Of a stretch of DNA of 64,000 nucleotides, positions 1 to 10,087 are shown piece by piece. The stretch comes from Macrocystis pyrifera. Taxonomy: Eukaryota; Sar; Phaeophyceae; Laminariales; Laminariaceae. The stretch is from assembly GCA_031763025.1 (NCBI GenBank), contig JASSKH010000025.1:2356001-2420000 (forward strand), written 5' to 3'. The notes under the pieces were generated by a model, which was not told the DNA's origin, made no database searches, and was given only the letters and a program-made list of their open reading frames with translations. The position numbers were made by a program, and so were the translations under genes. Position 1 is the first letter of the stretch, and each line of letters starts with the position of its first letter.

Positions 1-9
1 GCTGGAATG

Positions 10-16
<7 letters not shown>

Positions 17-42
<26 letters not shown>
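17..42. repeat. (GT)n microsatellite
   Basis: Uninterrupted GT dinucleotide run followed by a T-tract. Nothing coding is visible between it and the MITE at 211. Confidence 0.9.
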
Positions 43-210
43 TTTTTTTTTTCGCATTTTTCGATGCATAGTCAAAAGTCCACGGCGTTGCTGATCGGGT
101 CGCAATTTCAGTTTTCTCCAAGACTTAAGTCGGGTTTTGGATGACTTACCGGCGACTTGCTAACCCTACGTTCGTGAAAAACTCCTGAAGTGAGGAAGCT
201 CAGGAATTGT

Positions 211-320
211 TATTACGGGGGTCCATAGGTAATAGGACCTATGGTATACATAAAAATCTACATATTTACCTATTTTTACTAACAAAATTTGGTCCCGTTA
301 ACTATGGACCCCCGTAATAG
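211..320. mobile_element. MITE-A copy 1
   Basis: A 110-bp element whose ends are inverted copies of TATTACGGGGGTCCATAG, with a further inverted AGGACC/GGTCC block inside and an AT-rich core. The ends can be read as TA plus TTACGGGGG, which would suit a TA target-site duplication as in Tc1/mariner-derived MITEs; that assignment is inference because no transposase is present. Confidence 0.9.
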
Positions 321-339
321 GTGCACCTTTATCGTAAAA

Positions 340-1690
340 TGCGTCACCGGACAGATCGGATCAGATCAGACATCCATGTCACTGGACAGATCAGATCAGA
401 TCTCCATGTCGTTAGACAGATCAGATCAGATCTCCATGTCATTGGGCAGATCAGATCAGGTCTCCATGTCATTGGGCAGATCAGATCAGGTCTCCATGCC
501 ATCGGACAGATCAGATCAGATCTCCATGTCATTGGACAGATCAGATCAGGTCTCCATGTCATTGGGCAGATCAGATCAGATCTCCATGTCGTTAGACAGA
601 TCAGATCAGATCTCCATGTCATTGGACGGATCAGATCAGGTCTCCATGTCATTGGGCAGATCAGATCAGATATTTATGTACTCAGACAGATCAGATAAGA
701 TCTCCATGTCATCGGACAAATCAGATCTCCATGTACTTGGACAAATCAGATCAGATCTCCATGTTATTGGACAGATCAGATCAGATCTCCATGTCATGAG
801 ACAGATCAGATCAGATCTCCATGTTACAGATCAGATCAGATCTCCATGGCATGGGACAAATCAGATCAGATCTCCATGTCATTGGACAGATTATATCAGA
901 TCTCCATGTCATTGGACAGATCAGATCTCCATGTCATTGGATACATCAGATCTCCATGTCATTAAACAGATCAGATCTCTCTGTCATCGGACAGGTCATA
1001 TCAGATCAGATCTCCAGTTCGTCGGACATGTCAGATCTACGTGCCATCGGACGGATCCGATATCCTTGTCATCGGACAGATCAGATTTCTAGCTCCTCGG
1101 ACATATCAGATTGCCAGGTCATCGGACAGAACAGGTATCCATGTCATTAGGCAGATCAGATCAGATCTCCATGTCATCGGACAAATCAGATCAGATCTCA
1201 AGTTCATGGGACAGATCAGATCTCCATGTCATCGAACAGATCAGGTTTAGATCTCCATGCCATCGAATAGATCAGATCTTCAGATCATCGGACAGACAAG
1301 ATCTCCATGTAGTCGCGCAGATCATGTCAGATCAGATCTTCATTTCATCGGACAGATCAGATCTCCAGTTCTTCGAAAAACGATCGCATCACATGCCACT
1401 GAACACATCATAACTCAACTTCATCGGACAGATAAGATCAGATCAGATCCCCAGCTCATCGGACACACCATATCTCCATGTCATCGAACTAATCAGATCA
1501 GACATCCAGTTCATTGGATACACCTGATCTCCAACTCATCGCAACAGATCAGATCTTCACGTCCTTGGACAGATCAGGTCAGATCTCCTCGTCATTGGGC
1601 AGATCAGATCAGACCTCCATGTCATCGGGCAGATCAGATCCCCATGCCATCAAAACGTATCAGACCCTCGTGCCATGATCTATATAGATC
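340..1690. repeat. 30-bp minisatellite array
   Basis: Tandem units of about 30 bp built on CAGATCAGATCAGATCTCCA followed by a variable tail (TGTCATTGGA and variants). Units are nearly identical at 350-660 and decay toward 1690. GATC occurs several times per unit and the BglII hexamer AGATCT about once. The unit length is a multiple of three, so all frames stay open as meaningless repetitive peptides. Confidence 0.92.
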
Positions 1691-1983
1691 ATTCGAGGGG
1701 CTGATGAATCTCTGATTTATGCGATCTGCAGGTTCAAGATCAGGGATGCTCAGAAGGATCTGCCGAACTTAGAGCTCTCTTGTTTTTTTTTCGCGCGCGC
1801 AAGCGCGTGTTTGTCGGGTGGGGCCTGCATGAGACGTGTCTCGCGCACAACATTATCTGCTGTGGTACCGGCCAGTACAGGATCTAGATCCTACTTGCAG
1901 ATTTTGTAGGCCGCGACCTGTCCGATGTTTGGATTGTTTCGACACCCGCGCACGGTCATCAGCGTGCCCGCTTAACCTGTAGT
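1691..1983. other. Unassigned intergenic stretch
   Basis: No exon with good splice signals, no recognised repeat and no RNA gene seen on either strand. Confidence 0.4.
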
Positions 1984-2074
1984 AGGATTGCAGTCTCATT
2001 TTGGGGACAAACTACACATAATTTTAGTACGTTGTCTCCAAAACGGGACTACAGTTAGCCTTGAAAAGGTTAAC
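1984..2074. mobile_element. MITE-C copy 1
   Basis: Foldback element. Left arm GATTGCAGTCTCATTTTGGG pairs with the inverted right arm CCAAAACGGGACTACAGT, and the right edge carries AAAAGGTTAAC, the family's outer motif. The centre is an AT-rich spacer. Confidence 0.65.
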
Positions 2075-2124
2075 AGTGCGATACTCGAGTGCACGCCCCC
2101 CCGCCCGCCCCCTCCGTCCCCCCT

Positions 2125-2325
2125 CCCCTACGAAAGGCCTGCAACAAATGAGTACGCCTACACCCCGCCCCCCGCCCCCCTCCCCCCCCCCCCTCCCGCT
2201 GCCCCCCCCTCCCTCTGCCTGGTCGGTGAAAACCCGGCATGCTCCGTCCCCGGCATTGTAGGGATGCGAGGGTCTATGGTCATACGACTACGACCACGCA
2301 TGACAATGAGTACCCCCCCCCCCCC
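2125..2325 (+). mobile_element. C-LINE tail scrap followed by C-SINE 3' fragment
   Basis: A short remnant of the LINE terminus (CAACAAATGAGTACGCC) runs into C-rich sequence. The last 100 bp of the SINE family follow (GGTCGGTGAAAACCCGGC to ATGAGTACCCC) and end in poly(C). Confidence 0.75.
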
Positions 2326-2399
2326 TCGACTGCGTCTTCCCGATAGCTTCCCTACACGCAACGCATACACTTCTCGAGGGCAAAGTATTTGATACTTAG

Positions 2400-3419
2400 A
2401 ATTAGGTCCGGACAGTTCTTACGCTGTTGATAACGTAATTCGCGTGTGAGGGGTAGACGCGTGCTTCGACGAGGGTACAGCAGCTTGTCTTTTTTTTTTT
2501 TTTTTTTCCTGAGCATTTTCACTCGAGTTGCCACGGTAGACGTCGTAGCGTCTAATTTTTCTGAGGTTCCCTCACTTCAAAAAGCTCCGTGCCCTATATA
2601 CCCCAAAAAATATGTTTTTTGAGCTAAAACGAAAAAAAAAAAGAGAGAGCTAAACGGTGCAGCCCCCTGCTGTTAATAACAATCCCACAACCTGCTGTAG
2701 GTGTATCACGAAAAATATTGTAAAAACGAATGTGTTATCGCAACGAGTTTGGGCTAAGGCGCCCGGTCAGTTGGAAAAAAAAAAAAACTTGGCCGCAAAG
2801 TGCCGCTCCCATCGTAGAGCGCGCCGTGCCCTATACAGTATGTCATTTCGTAGCACTATTAGTAAGCAACCCCCCCCCCAAAAATGTTTTTTTTTTTGTC
2901 TTCAGAAAAGCTTAAGGTGCAACCCTTACGAAAGTTCTCCAAGCCCAAACTTGAGGTATACCACGAATACGTATGCATGCAGCACGCGGACGGTAGCGAG
3001 CTACCGCTACTGTCGCCAGAGTTTCGCAAAAAAATGATTTTTGCAGCGTGTGCGGGAAAAGACTGACGCGCTGTAAACAGAAGGTTGGGCGAGACCACTC
3101 TTCCCTTGACCAGTGGTCGACTACGAATATAATCCGAAGAGGTGCAACGAGGTGCGGGCGGGACCACAGGCCGGCGCAGGAGGCCTCATCCAATTTAATG
3201 CTTGCATGAAATCGTCCACGGTAGGGAGACATAATACAACAAACTCGCATTGAATTATCCACGGTAGGGAGACAGAATACAGCAGTAAAGCGCTACGTCA
3301 CGGTAATCCAATGACATCGGGTTAAGGGGGCTCCGGTCGGCCAGACAAAAAACGTGGCCCCCCAAAAGCGCTACTACTCCTACCACCGCAACACACCTCC
3401 CCAGTTTGTGTGTGTGTGT
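2400..3419. other. Unassigned intergenic DNA
   Basis: AT-rich sequence with A/T homopolymers. A motif TCCACGGTAGGGAGACA occurs twice about 50 bp apart (3217 and 3260). ORFs here overlap on opposite strands and lack splice context. Confidence 0.4.
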
Positions 3420-3529
3420 TATTACGGGGGACCATAGTAAACAGGACCAAATATTGTTGGTAAAAATACCTAAATATGTAGGTTTTTATGTATGCCATAG
3501 GTCCTGTCAACTATAGACCCCCGTAATAG
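3420..3529. mobile_element. MITE-A copy 2
   Basis: Complete copy. The left end is of the GACC subtype and the right end of the GTCC-like subtype, so it is a mixed copy. It follows a (GT) run. Confidence 0.88.
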
Positions 3530-3659
3530 TGCGTGATTTTTCTAGATCACCACTTTCATTTTTCTCAGCTCAACTCGTGGGAGATTTTTACTCTCGTGGT
3601 CACAGGTGCTTATTTCCTTCTCCCCCCCCCTTGGTATCTGCCCCCCGCTCATATATGTT

Positions 3660-4178
3660 GTATATGGGTTGGGTTGGCGGTAACGACGCTGTAAAACATG
3701 CCGGCTCACTTCGTGAGCTAGACATCCAGGGTATCGTTGTTTTTTTTTTTTTTTTGGCGGTCGCCCACAGCTGGTCGTCGAGTTCGATCATTTGTGCGAG
3801 GTGAATAACCTTTACTCTGCACAATGGAATTGATCGTATCACGTAGTGTTCAAGGTAAGGCACCCAAGGGGCAGTTACATAGTACTCCCATTGCTGTCTC
3901 TGGAAGTGGCCGCACCGGAAATTAAACTAACTCATTGAAGCTGTCATCCATATGCAAGTCCGCCTCACCGAACGGTGCTTAGTAGGATGCATCTCACCCT
4001 TCATGCGACTCGCCGGACACCTCACGGCGCTTCGCGCTCGGTGCAAGCAATGTCTGCCTGGTCGGTGAAAACCCGACACGCTCCGTCCCGGCATTGTAGG
4101 GATGCGAGGGTCTATGGTCATACGACTACGGCCATGCATGAAATCGAGTACATCTCTCCTATCGAGTACACCCCCTCC
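3660..4178 (+). mobile_element. C-SINE, near full length
   Basis: Begins a few bases after a C-tract with GGGTTGGGTTGGCGG. It holds an internal T15 run near 3740, the conserved middle block around 3880-3960, the GGTCGGTGAAAACCCGAC block and the 3' end ATCGAGTACACCCCC. It lacks part of the 5' GTCGGTTGGCAACGAC block found in other full copies. Confidence 0.82.
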
Positions 4179-4647
4179 TGGTATCTGCCTTCAGCTTCAT
4201 CGCCAGCGGCAAAGTGGCACGTACGTCCCGGGATGTTCGACTTTGTACGCATTTTTTACCAGCCGGCACCCTGTTCCCAGTTTGTACCATGCAGGCCATA
4301 CATATCTACAACAACTCCTGCTATACATGAAGTATAATGAATTTTACGTGCAAAGCCGAACAGCCCAGCGCGTACGGGCAACTTCGACCCCGCTGCCTTT
4401 ATATCGCGCATAGAGTTTATCCGGCATCCCCACTCTTCGTCGATTTTGAATCGAATTTTACACAAACGAGCGCGGTCTTCAGTGTGCCTGCTTGTTGGGG
4501 CCGGAATGCAACCAACCAACCCTCGAGGATATCCCCTCCCTGCTCTTCCTCCCTGCCCCCCTTCCCATTCTCCTCCCTCTCGCCCGCCCTCACCCCTCCC
4601 TTGTCCCCCTGCCCCCTTCCCCTCCCCCCCCGCCCCCCCCCCCGGCA

Positions 4648-4870
4648 TTGTAGGGATGCGAGGGTCTATGGTCATACGACTACGGCCATGCATGAGATCG
4701 AGTACATCTCTCCTATCGAGTACCCCCCCCCCCCCCCCCCCCTCCGCGCCCCCGCCCCTACAATAATGCCTGCCTGGTCGGTGAAAACCGGACGTGCCCC
4801 ATCCGGGCGTTGCAGGGATACGAGGGTCTATGGTCATACGACTACGACCATGTATGATAATGAGTACATC
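4648..4870 (+). mobile_element. Two tandem C-SINE 3' fragments
   Basis: A 3' fragment (4648-4722) enters poly(C) after a C-rich stretch and ends in another poly(C). About 40 bp later a second fragment starts at GGTCGGTGAAAACCGGAC and ends at ATGAGTACATCGCCC. The junctions fit insertion of one element into the C-tail of another. Confidence 0.8.
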
Positions 4871-4934
4871 GCCCTCACCTCTAAGTCCGTGGCTAATCGG
4901 TGGCATTTTTCTGTTTTGTTTCTGTCGGCTGCAG

Positions 4935-5078
4935 GTGTCCGTGAAAAATCGGCAGTACGGAAGCATCGAAGAGTGGATCGAATCGGAGATCGCAGAGCAG
5001 CGGGCGGTGCGGAAGAGGCTGGAGAGAGCAGCCTCGCTGCGAAAAAAGGGATCTAAACGACGCCTTCCGCCGACGTAA
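4935..5078 (+). CDS. Candidate terminal exon, hypothetical protein
   Basis: After a pyrimidine-rich acceptor ending GTCGGCTGCAG, an open frame of 47 codons runs to TAA at 5076-5078. The peptide starts VSVKNRQYGSIEEWIESEIA, continues as a charged helix-like stretch rich in Glu and Arg, and ends in a basic tail KKGSKRRLPPT. Composition and codon use look coding, unlike the flanking repeats. Upstream exons were not found, and the family is not recognised. The exon lies between two retroelement fragments and a MITE, so it may be a decayed gene end. Confidence 0.4.
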   Translation: MSVKNRQYGSIEEWIESEIAEQRAVRKRLERAASLRKKGSKRRLPPT

Positions 5079-5144
5079 GCGAGCGGGCGCCACGGCCAGA
5101 CACACCGCTTAGAATCTACACTCATCGTACGTCAAGACGTATGC

Positions 5145-5254
5145 TATTACGGGGGTCCATAGTTAACAGGACCTATGGTGTACATAAAAACCTATATATT
5201 TTCCTATTTTTACTAACAAAATTTGGTCCCGTTAACTATGGACCCCCGTAATAG
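5145..5254. mobile_element. MITE-A copy 3
   Basis: Complete copy with GTCC-subtype arms at both ends, 67 bp downstream of the candidate exon stop codon. Confidence 0.9.
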
Positions 5255-5410
5255 CAAGAAATCACCACGAACAACCAACCACCACCAACAACAACAGCAG
5301 CCCCTCCTACCATTTTTTTTGCTTTACAGCGTCGCTTGGCACTCACCGCGCTTCCCCCCCCCCCCCCCCCCCCCCCCTACCATCCGCCTCCCGATACCCG
5401 ACTCGCGTAA

Positions 5411-5552
5411 CACCTTACGGCGATTCGCGCTTGGTGCAAGCAATGTCTGCCTGGTCGGTGAAAACCCGACGCGCTCCGTCCCGGCATTGTAGGGATACGA
5501 GGGTCTATGGTCATATGACTACGGCCGTGCACGATAATGAGTACACCCCCCC
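5411..5552 (+). mobile_element. C-SINE 3' fragment
   Basis: Starts at TTACGGCGATTCGCGC and ends ATGAGTACACCCCCC. It follows a 23-bp C-tract, and its own C-tail is where the LINE copy begins. Confidence 0.8.
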
Positions 5553-7318
5553 GCCAAACCGTAGCTGCGTAGACCATGTGTACACCTTAGGTAAGATGAT
5601 CCAAGGTACAGAAGACGCGGGACTAGCAACGTACTGTTTCTTTCTAGATGTACAGAAGGCCTGTGACACGGTATGGAGAAATGGATTGCGGAAAAAACTA
5701 TGGGAAATAGGAATCAGAGGGAAGGTGTGGAGAATGATGAAAATGATGACGGAATGTGCGATAAGTGCTGTGATGCTGGACGGGGAAATATCGAAATATG
5801 TTGACATTTTACAAGGTGTTGCACAGGGATGTATGTTGTCACCTAACCTATTCAAGATATATATTAACGACCTGATAGTGATAGTATCAGTCGAAGCAGC
5901 AAGGCAGGGAGGCACGGTAGGGGAAAATACGGTGTCGGGATTGATATTTGCGGATGACTTCGTGGGGATATCAGAAACACCCGAAGAATTGCAGAAACAG
6001 ATAGAGAAGGCGCTAGAATACTCTAGGAAATGGAGGGTGACGGCGAACGTCAAGAAATGCGCAGTATTATAGTTGTTTGTAACGAAGAGAAGGTAAACCC
6101 GGTAAATTTCACTTGGAAGTGGGGAGAAGATGAATTACCGATCGCAGACCAGTATATGTACCTTGGCGTAGATATCTCAAAAGACTGCTCTTGGGATACA
6201 CATATAGCAAAAGTAATAGGAAAGGGTAAGGCACAAGTAGGCAAGATGAATGCGATCCTAACAGGCCCGAACCTTGACACTAGGATTAAGAGATGTATCC
6301 TGATGGATGTGATAGTACCAGAGCTAGAATATGCAGGAGAAGTATGGGAAGGGAACGCGAAACTCGTGAAACAGTCGGAAACAGTACAAATGACAGCAGC
6401 TAAAAAAATCCTAAGATGTTCAAGTACGATTAATAATACAATATTAAAAGCAGAAGTGCGAGTGAACCCACTCAAGACAAATAGAGACATAAGAAAGTTG
6501 AACTGGCAATATAAAGTAAGGAGTATGTCAAAAGAGAGGTTGCCAGTCATAGTTGATAGAGCTGTATGGGAGAAAGTAGCAAAAGGGCGAGCTGGAATAT
6601 GGTGGGATAACGTAGTTGAGAAAGTATGGAAGGATCTAGGGGGAAACCAAGAAGAGATGATGTCCGCCGGGAAGTTTGGGAGGTACAAGGCAGAAGAAGT
6701 AGAAGAAAGGATAGAAAGAAGGGACAGGCTAACGCTGAGAAACAAGGTGGAATCAGAAAAACACTTAGAGATATCCGGGGGATTGAGGGAAGGAACAGGA
6801 ATGAAAACGTATTTGCACGGCCCAAAGGACTTTGCGAAAACGTTGAAACTGCGGTTTCGTGTGGGGGACCTGGACCTGCCAGAAAGAAGAAAGAGGTACA
6901 CCAGTAGCCGGGAGGAGGAGGAAGTAGACGCACAGATGTGCCCGTGTGGCAAAGCAACAGAGAGTAGAACTCACATAGTAGGAGAATGTGAAATATACAA
7001 GGAGGAACGGGATGTGTTGGAAGAGGAGATGAGGGAAATAGACGAATGTGACATGGAGGAGTTTGATACTCTAGATAGCAGCGAGAAAACGATCGCTATC
7101 CTAGGAGATAGATGGTGGCCACAGGCGGTCAAACAGGAAGGGGATAAGATTAGCTGAACGTTTCTATGTAATGTATAGAAGCAACGTAATGAGCGCCCAA
7201 TTGTTGGAGGTGCCTCTATTAGGAGTACGAAAGGTGCTCCGTCTCGAAAGGAATGCATGGTCGATGGTCAAATGACTAAGGCAAGCAACAAATGAGTACG
7301 CCCCGCCCCCCGCCCCCC
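5553..7318 (+). mobile_element. C-LINE: non-LTR retrotransposon, 5'-truncated
   Basis: The best copy of a LINE. It starts inside the reverse transcriptase just after a C-rich tract, so the N-terminal endonuclease is absent. RT motifs are clear: FFLDVQKACDTVW (first catalytic Asp), QGCMLSPNLF, and FADD (catalytic Asp pair near 5950). The frame breaks near 6070, where the RT frame hits TAG, and resumes in another frame through 7157. The C-terminal part has a Cys-rich knuckle CPCGKATESRTHIVGEC, common after the RT domain in several LINE clades. The 3' UTR ends in AACAAATGAGTACGCCCC and then a poly(C) tract instead of poly(A). Several shorter copies in the window share this 3' end. The clade cannot be fixed without a tree. 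Confidence 0.9.
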
Positions 7319-7370
7319 CCCCCCCCCCCCCCCCACACACAAACCAACAGTCCCCCCTCACCTTTTCAAT

Positions 7371-7405
7371 GGTCGAATGACTAAGGCCAGCAACGAATGA
7401 GCACA
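7371..7405 (+). mobile_element. C-LINE 3'-terminal scrap
   Basis: AATGGTCGAATGACTAAGGC and CAACGAATGAGCACACCC match the last 40 bp of the LINE. It lies just after C-rich sequence that continues the tail of the 5.5-7.3 kb copy. Confidence 0.7.
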
Positions 7406-7526
7406 CCCACCGACCCCTCTCTTTTTCTCGGCCAAATGCTCACCCCGCACCACCCTCGCATGCCCCCCCCCCCCTCCCCCCGCCCCCCCCGCCTCTTTCT
7501 CTACCGCCTGCGCCGACAAAACAAAG

Positions 7527-7833
7527 CACCATCACCACCAATGCCAGCGCCAAGGCCACACCAACCCCAACCCTCTCCACTACGAACCTGTTTCCCCTGC
7601 CCGATGCGCCTCGGGCCGGAAAGTCGGGCATCCCTCGGCCTCGCCCGAAGTCGGACCGGCACGGCGCGGGGGTTAAGACGATCGCCAACCTCCTGATAAG
7701 AAAGCGTCGCGCGGAGGCGGCGGAGGCGGCGGCAGCGGCTGCGGCATCGGTGGCGGTGCCTAGCCTGCAGCCGCACCGGCAAGGAGGAGCGGCGGCGGCA
7801 GTGGTGCCCACGCCAGACCCGCCGCAGGTTTGA
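7527..7833 (+). CDS. Candidate terminal exon, basic/Ala-rich protein
   Basis: An open frame without a local ATG runs from a possible acceptor (ACAAAACAAAG) to TGA at 7831-7833. The visible peptide includes NLFPLPDAPRAGKSG, a basic stretch GVKTIANLLIRKRRAEAAEA, an alanine run and an end VVPTPDPPQV. Composition changes sharply from the C-rich flank, which suggests coding sequence. The last 25 bp (CACGCCAGACCCGCCGCAGG) recur in degenerate form at 8740-8764. No family recognised and no upstream exon found. Confidence 0.33.
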
Positions 7834-7849
7834 AGCCGTACGCGAGCGG

Positions 7850-8550
7850 GACTGCATCTGTTTTTTTGTTGTTGCTAAACTATGAATAGTTCCGACTGGT
7901 GGAGGTCCTTAAGAGCACTGAGGGACCACGCAATATCGTTGAAAAATCTCATTCTTGTTTCGCAATAACACTGCCGGTCGTGATACACCTGCAATAGGCC
8001 ACGGGATCGTTCCTCGAGTCACTAATTGTAACTTTTTTTTTTCTCTCTCTCGCTTTTATAGATCTCAATTTCGGTTTTTTGGGTTAAGACACGAGACTCC
8101 TTACCCCCCCTTCGGGGGACCCCGAGATAGCGACGACCAAAAACGATTTCCACTTTTTGTCCCTAACTGTAAGGTTATTTTTTAATTTATGTTAGTATGC
8201 GAAAGGTCCTTATACTGAGGGACAGAGTGATACCAGGTGTACATTTGTGTTGTCAGCCGTGTACGGGTAAGCAGCGCGAGGGTCCACAGGTACGGGTACA
8301 CTCATCTTCCGCCCGTACCGTACGACTCCTTGCCTTACCAACCATTGTACAACATCATCCCCCCCCCCCCCCCCCCCCCAATCACGCAGTGGCCGTCGCC
8401 GTACTCTTCGTTTCTTATCGTCAATTTGTTTTCACTCTGAAGTCCAAAGAGGGTCAAAAGAGGAGCCTGAAAAGGTTGAAGTAGGCACGACCCTACCGTA
8501 CCAACTGAACTGCTACATACACAGCTGTGTTTTTGTTTTCCATAATATAA
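7850..8550. other. Unassigned DNA with a repeat shared with 28.8 kb
   Basis: Segment 8270-8430 (CGACTCCTTGCCTTACCAACC, a C-tract, then ATCACGCAGTGGCCGTCGCC) resembles 28.78-28.93 kb. The half-element at 8204-8236 (GGTCCTTATACTGAGGGACA) looks like one arm of MITE-B. Confidence 0.5.
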
Positions 8551-8552
8551 TA

Positions 8553-8900
8553 TGGAGGTACCCGCGAGCATGACCAAAATCACCCAGGTTTATACTCTGG
8601 AGGTACCCGCGACCATGGCCAAAATAACCCAGGTTTGCTACTCCAGGGGGTACCCACGATTATGACCAAAATCACCCAGGTTTTGTTAACTCTAGTACCC
8701 GGGTACCCCATACTGAGTACCGGGTATACCCGGAGTACCACGCCAGACTCGCAGGTTTGAAGCGATGGTTTTTCCTACAAGGGTGTATTTCGTGCGGTAC
8801 CTCCTGCAGTAGATCCGATCCGGGGGTATACCCGGGTACATTCCGCGAGTACGACCAAAAACAACCAGGTTTGGTACCCAAGCCCACCAGGGAGTACCCA
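8553..8900. repeat. KpnI-site repeat cluster, about 43-bp units
   Basis: Three head-to-tail units of roughly 43 bp contain GGAGGTACCCGCGA, then ATGACCAAAATCACCCAGGT. Further degenerate pieces with repeated GGTACC follow to about 8900. Several ORFs cross it only because the unit lacks stops. Confidence 0.75.
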
Positions 8901-9224
8901 ATCACAGTAAAAATGTAGACCCTTGAATCTGCTGCCATGCGGTCATGCCTCACGCGGCCATGCGGCGATGTATCAACGTCCGTCCCGTGGTGACTACGAC
9001 TTGTTCCGACTTGCACGTAATACTTGTGTTCTGGGTGGCCAGGTTAATCAGACGTAAGAAACATGCATCCCCGTACGTTTACGCACCATGTTTTCCTCCG
9101 GATACTAATAGCAGCGTCCCCCGTATGTGTGCTAGTTGATAGTCGGCACTACTGGTAACTCTTCGTCGCATCTTCAGTCAGAGAAGCTGCCCAGGCGATC
9201 GGGGCTAGGGTTAGGATTAGCTTT

Positions 9225-9930
9225 CGACCGTGTACAGGTAGTGATCATGTGAGACGCTCATGACGTTATCACGTGCGGTGAGCACGTGGCATGTGGTGAT
9301 CATGCGGTGGGCGTGTGGTGATCATGTGGGCGGTCGTGGGGTGATCGCGCGCATGGTCTTGTTGGGCATCATGTTTGGTGATCACGTGGTGAGGATGTGG
9401 TGTTGATGTGTGATCGTGTGGGGATGATGCGGCAATTACGTGGTGGTGATCTGGTAATCGTGTCAGTGATCACGTGGTGACCATATGGTGACCATGTGTT
9501 GATCATGTGGTGGTCATGTTAGTGATCATGTGGTGGTCATGTTAGTGATCATGTTGGTGATAGTGTGGGGATACTGTTTGCTGGTGATCATGTTGGTGAT
9601 CACGTGGTGATCACGTGGTGATGATGTGGTGATCGTCATGAGGTGATAGTGTCGATGATCATGTGGTGGGCGCCTGGTGAGCATGTAGTCATGTGCATCC
9701 CTTTCGAACGGTACACTTACTTGTATCGTAGTGTGTGGGGCTACATACAGTATGTGCGTCCTCCTTTCAAATACTTTATACCGTTGAGGCTGCACGTCTA
9801 CCTCGATACGAAAGTGAACGGTGACTAATGCTGCCATGTGACGATCAACGTCGTGATCGACGTAGTGCTCATGTGGCACTCATGAGGTGGCGATACGGTG
9901 ATCATGTGGTGATCATGGGGTCATGTGCCG
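9225..9930. repeat. TGATCA-palindrome satellite
   Basis: Degenerate tandem repeat of about 10 bp, GTGATCATGT / GTGATCACGT, so the self-complementary TGATCA recurs dozens of times. It is interrupted at 9690-9825 by unrelated sequence and resumes at 9835-9930. Confidence 0.8.
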
Positions 9931-10087
9931 CCCGTTCGGCGTGCTTTCAAAATGTGTCGGGCTGCCTATCTCTTACCACTGAAGCCCCGACAGGTTTCCT
10001 CAATAAGTCATGTAAGTGGTGCACGAATTCTAAAGGCTGCATATATTTGTTTCCAACACTGGGGGTAACTATTCCAACCAATGATTA

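Noticed and set aside
340-1690. CRISPR-like array
   Set aside because: Units are contiguous with no unique spacers, no adjacent cas genes, and the DNA is eukaryotic.
4256-5125. 289-codon minus-strand ORF
   Set aside because: Most of it is antisense to two C-SINE fragments and a C-rich tract; no domain.
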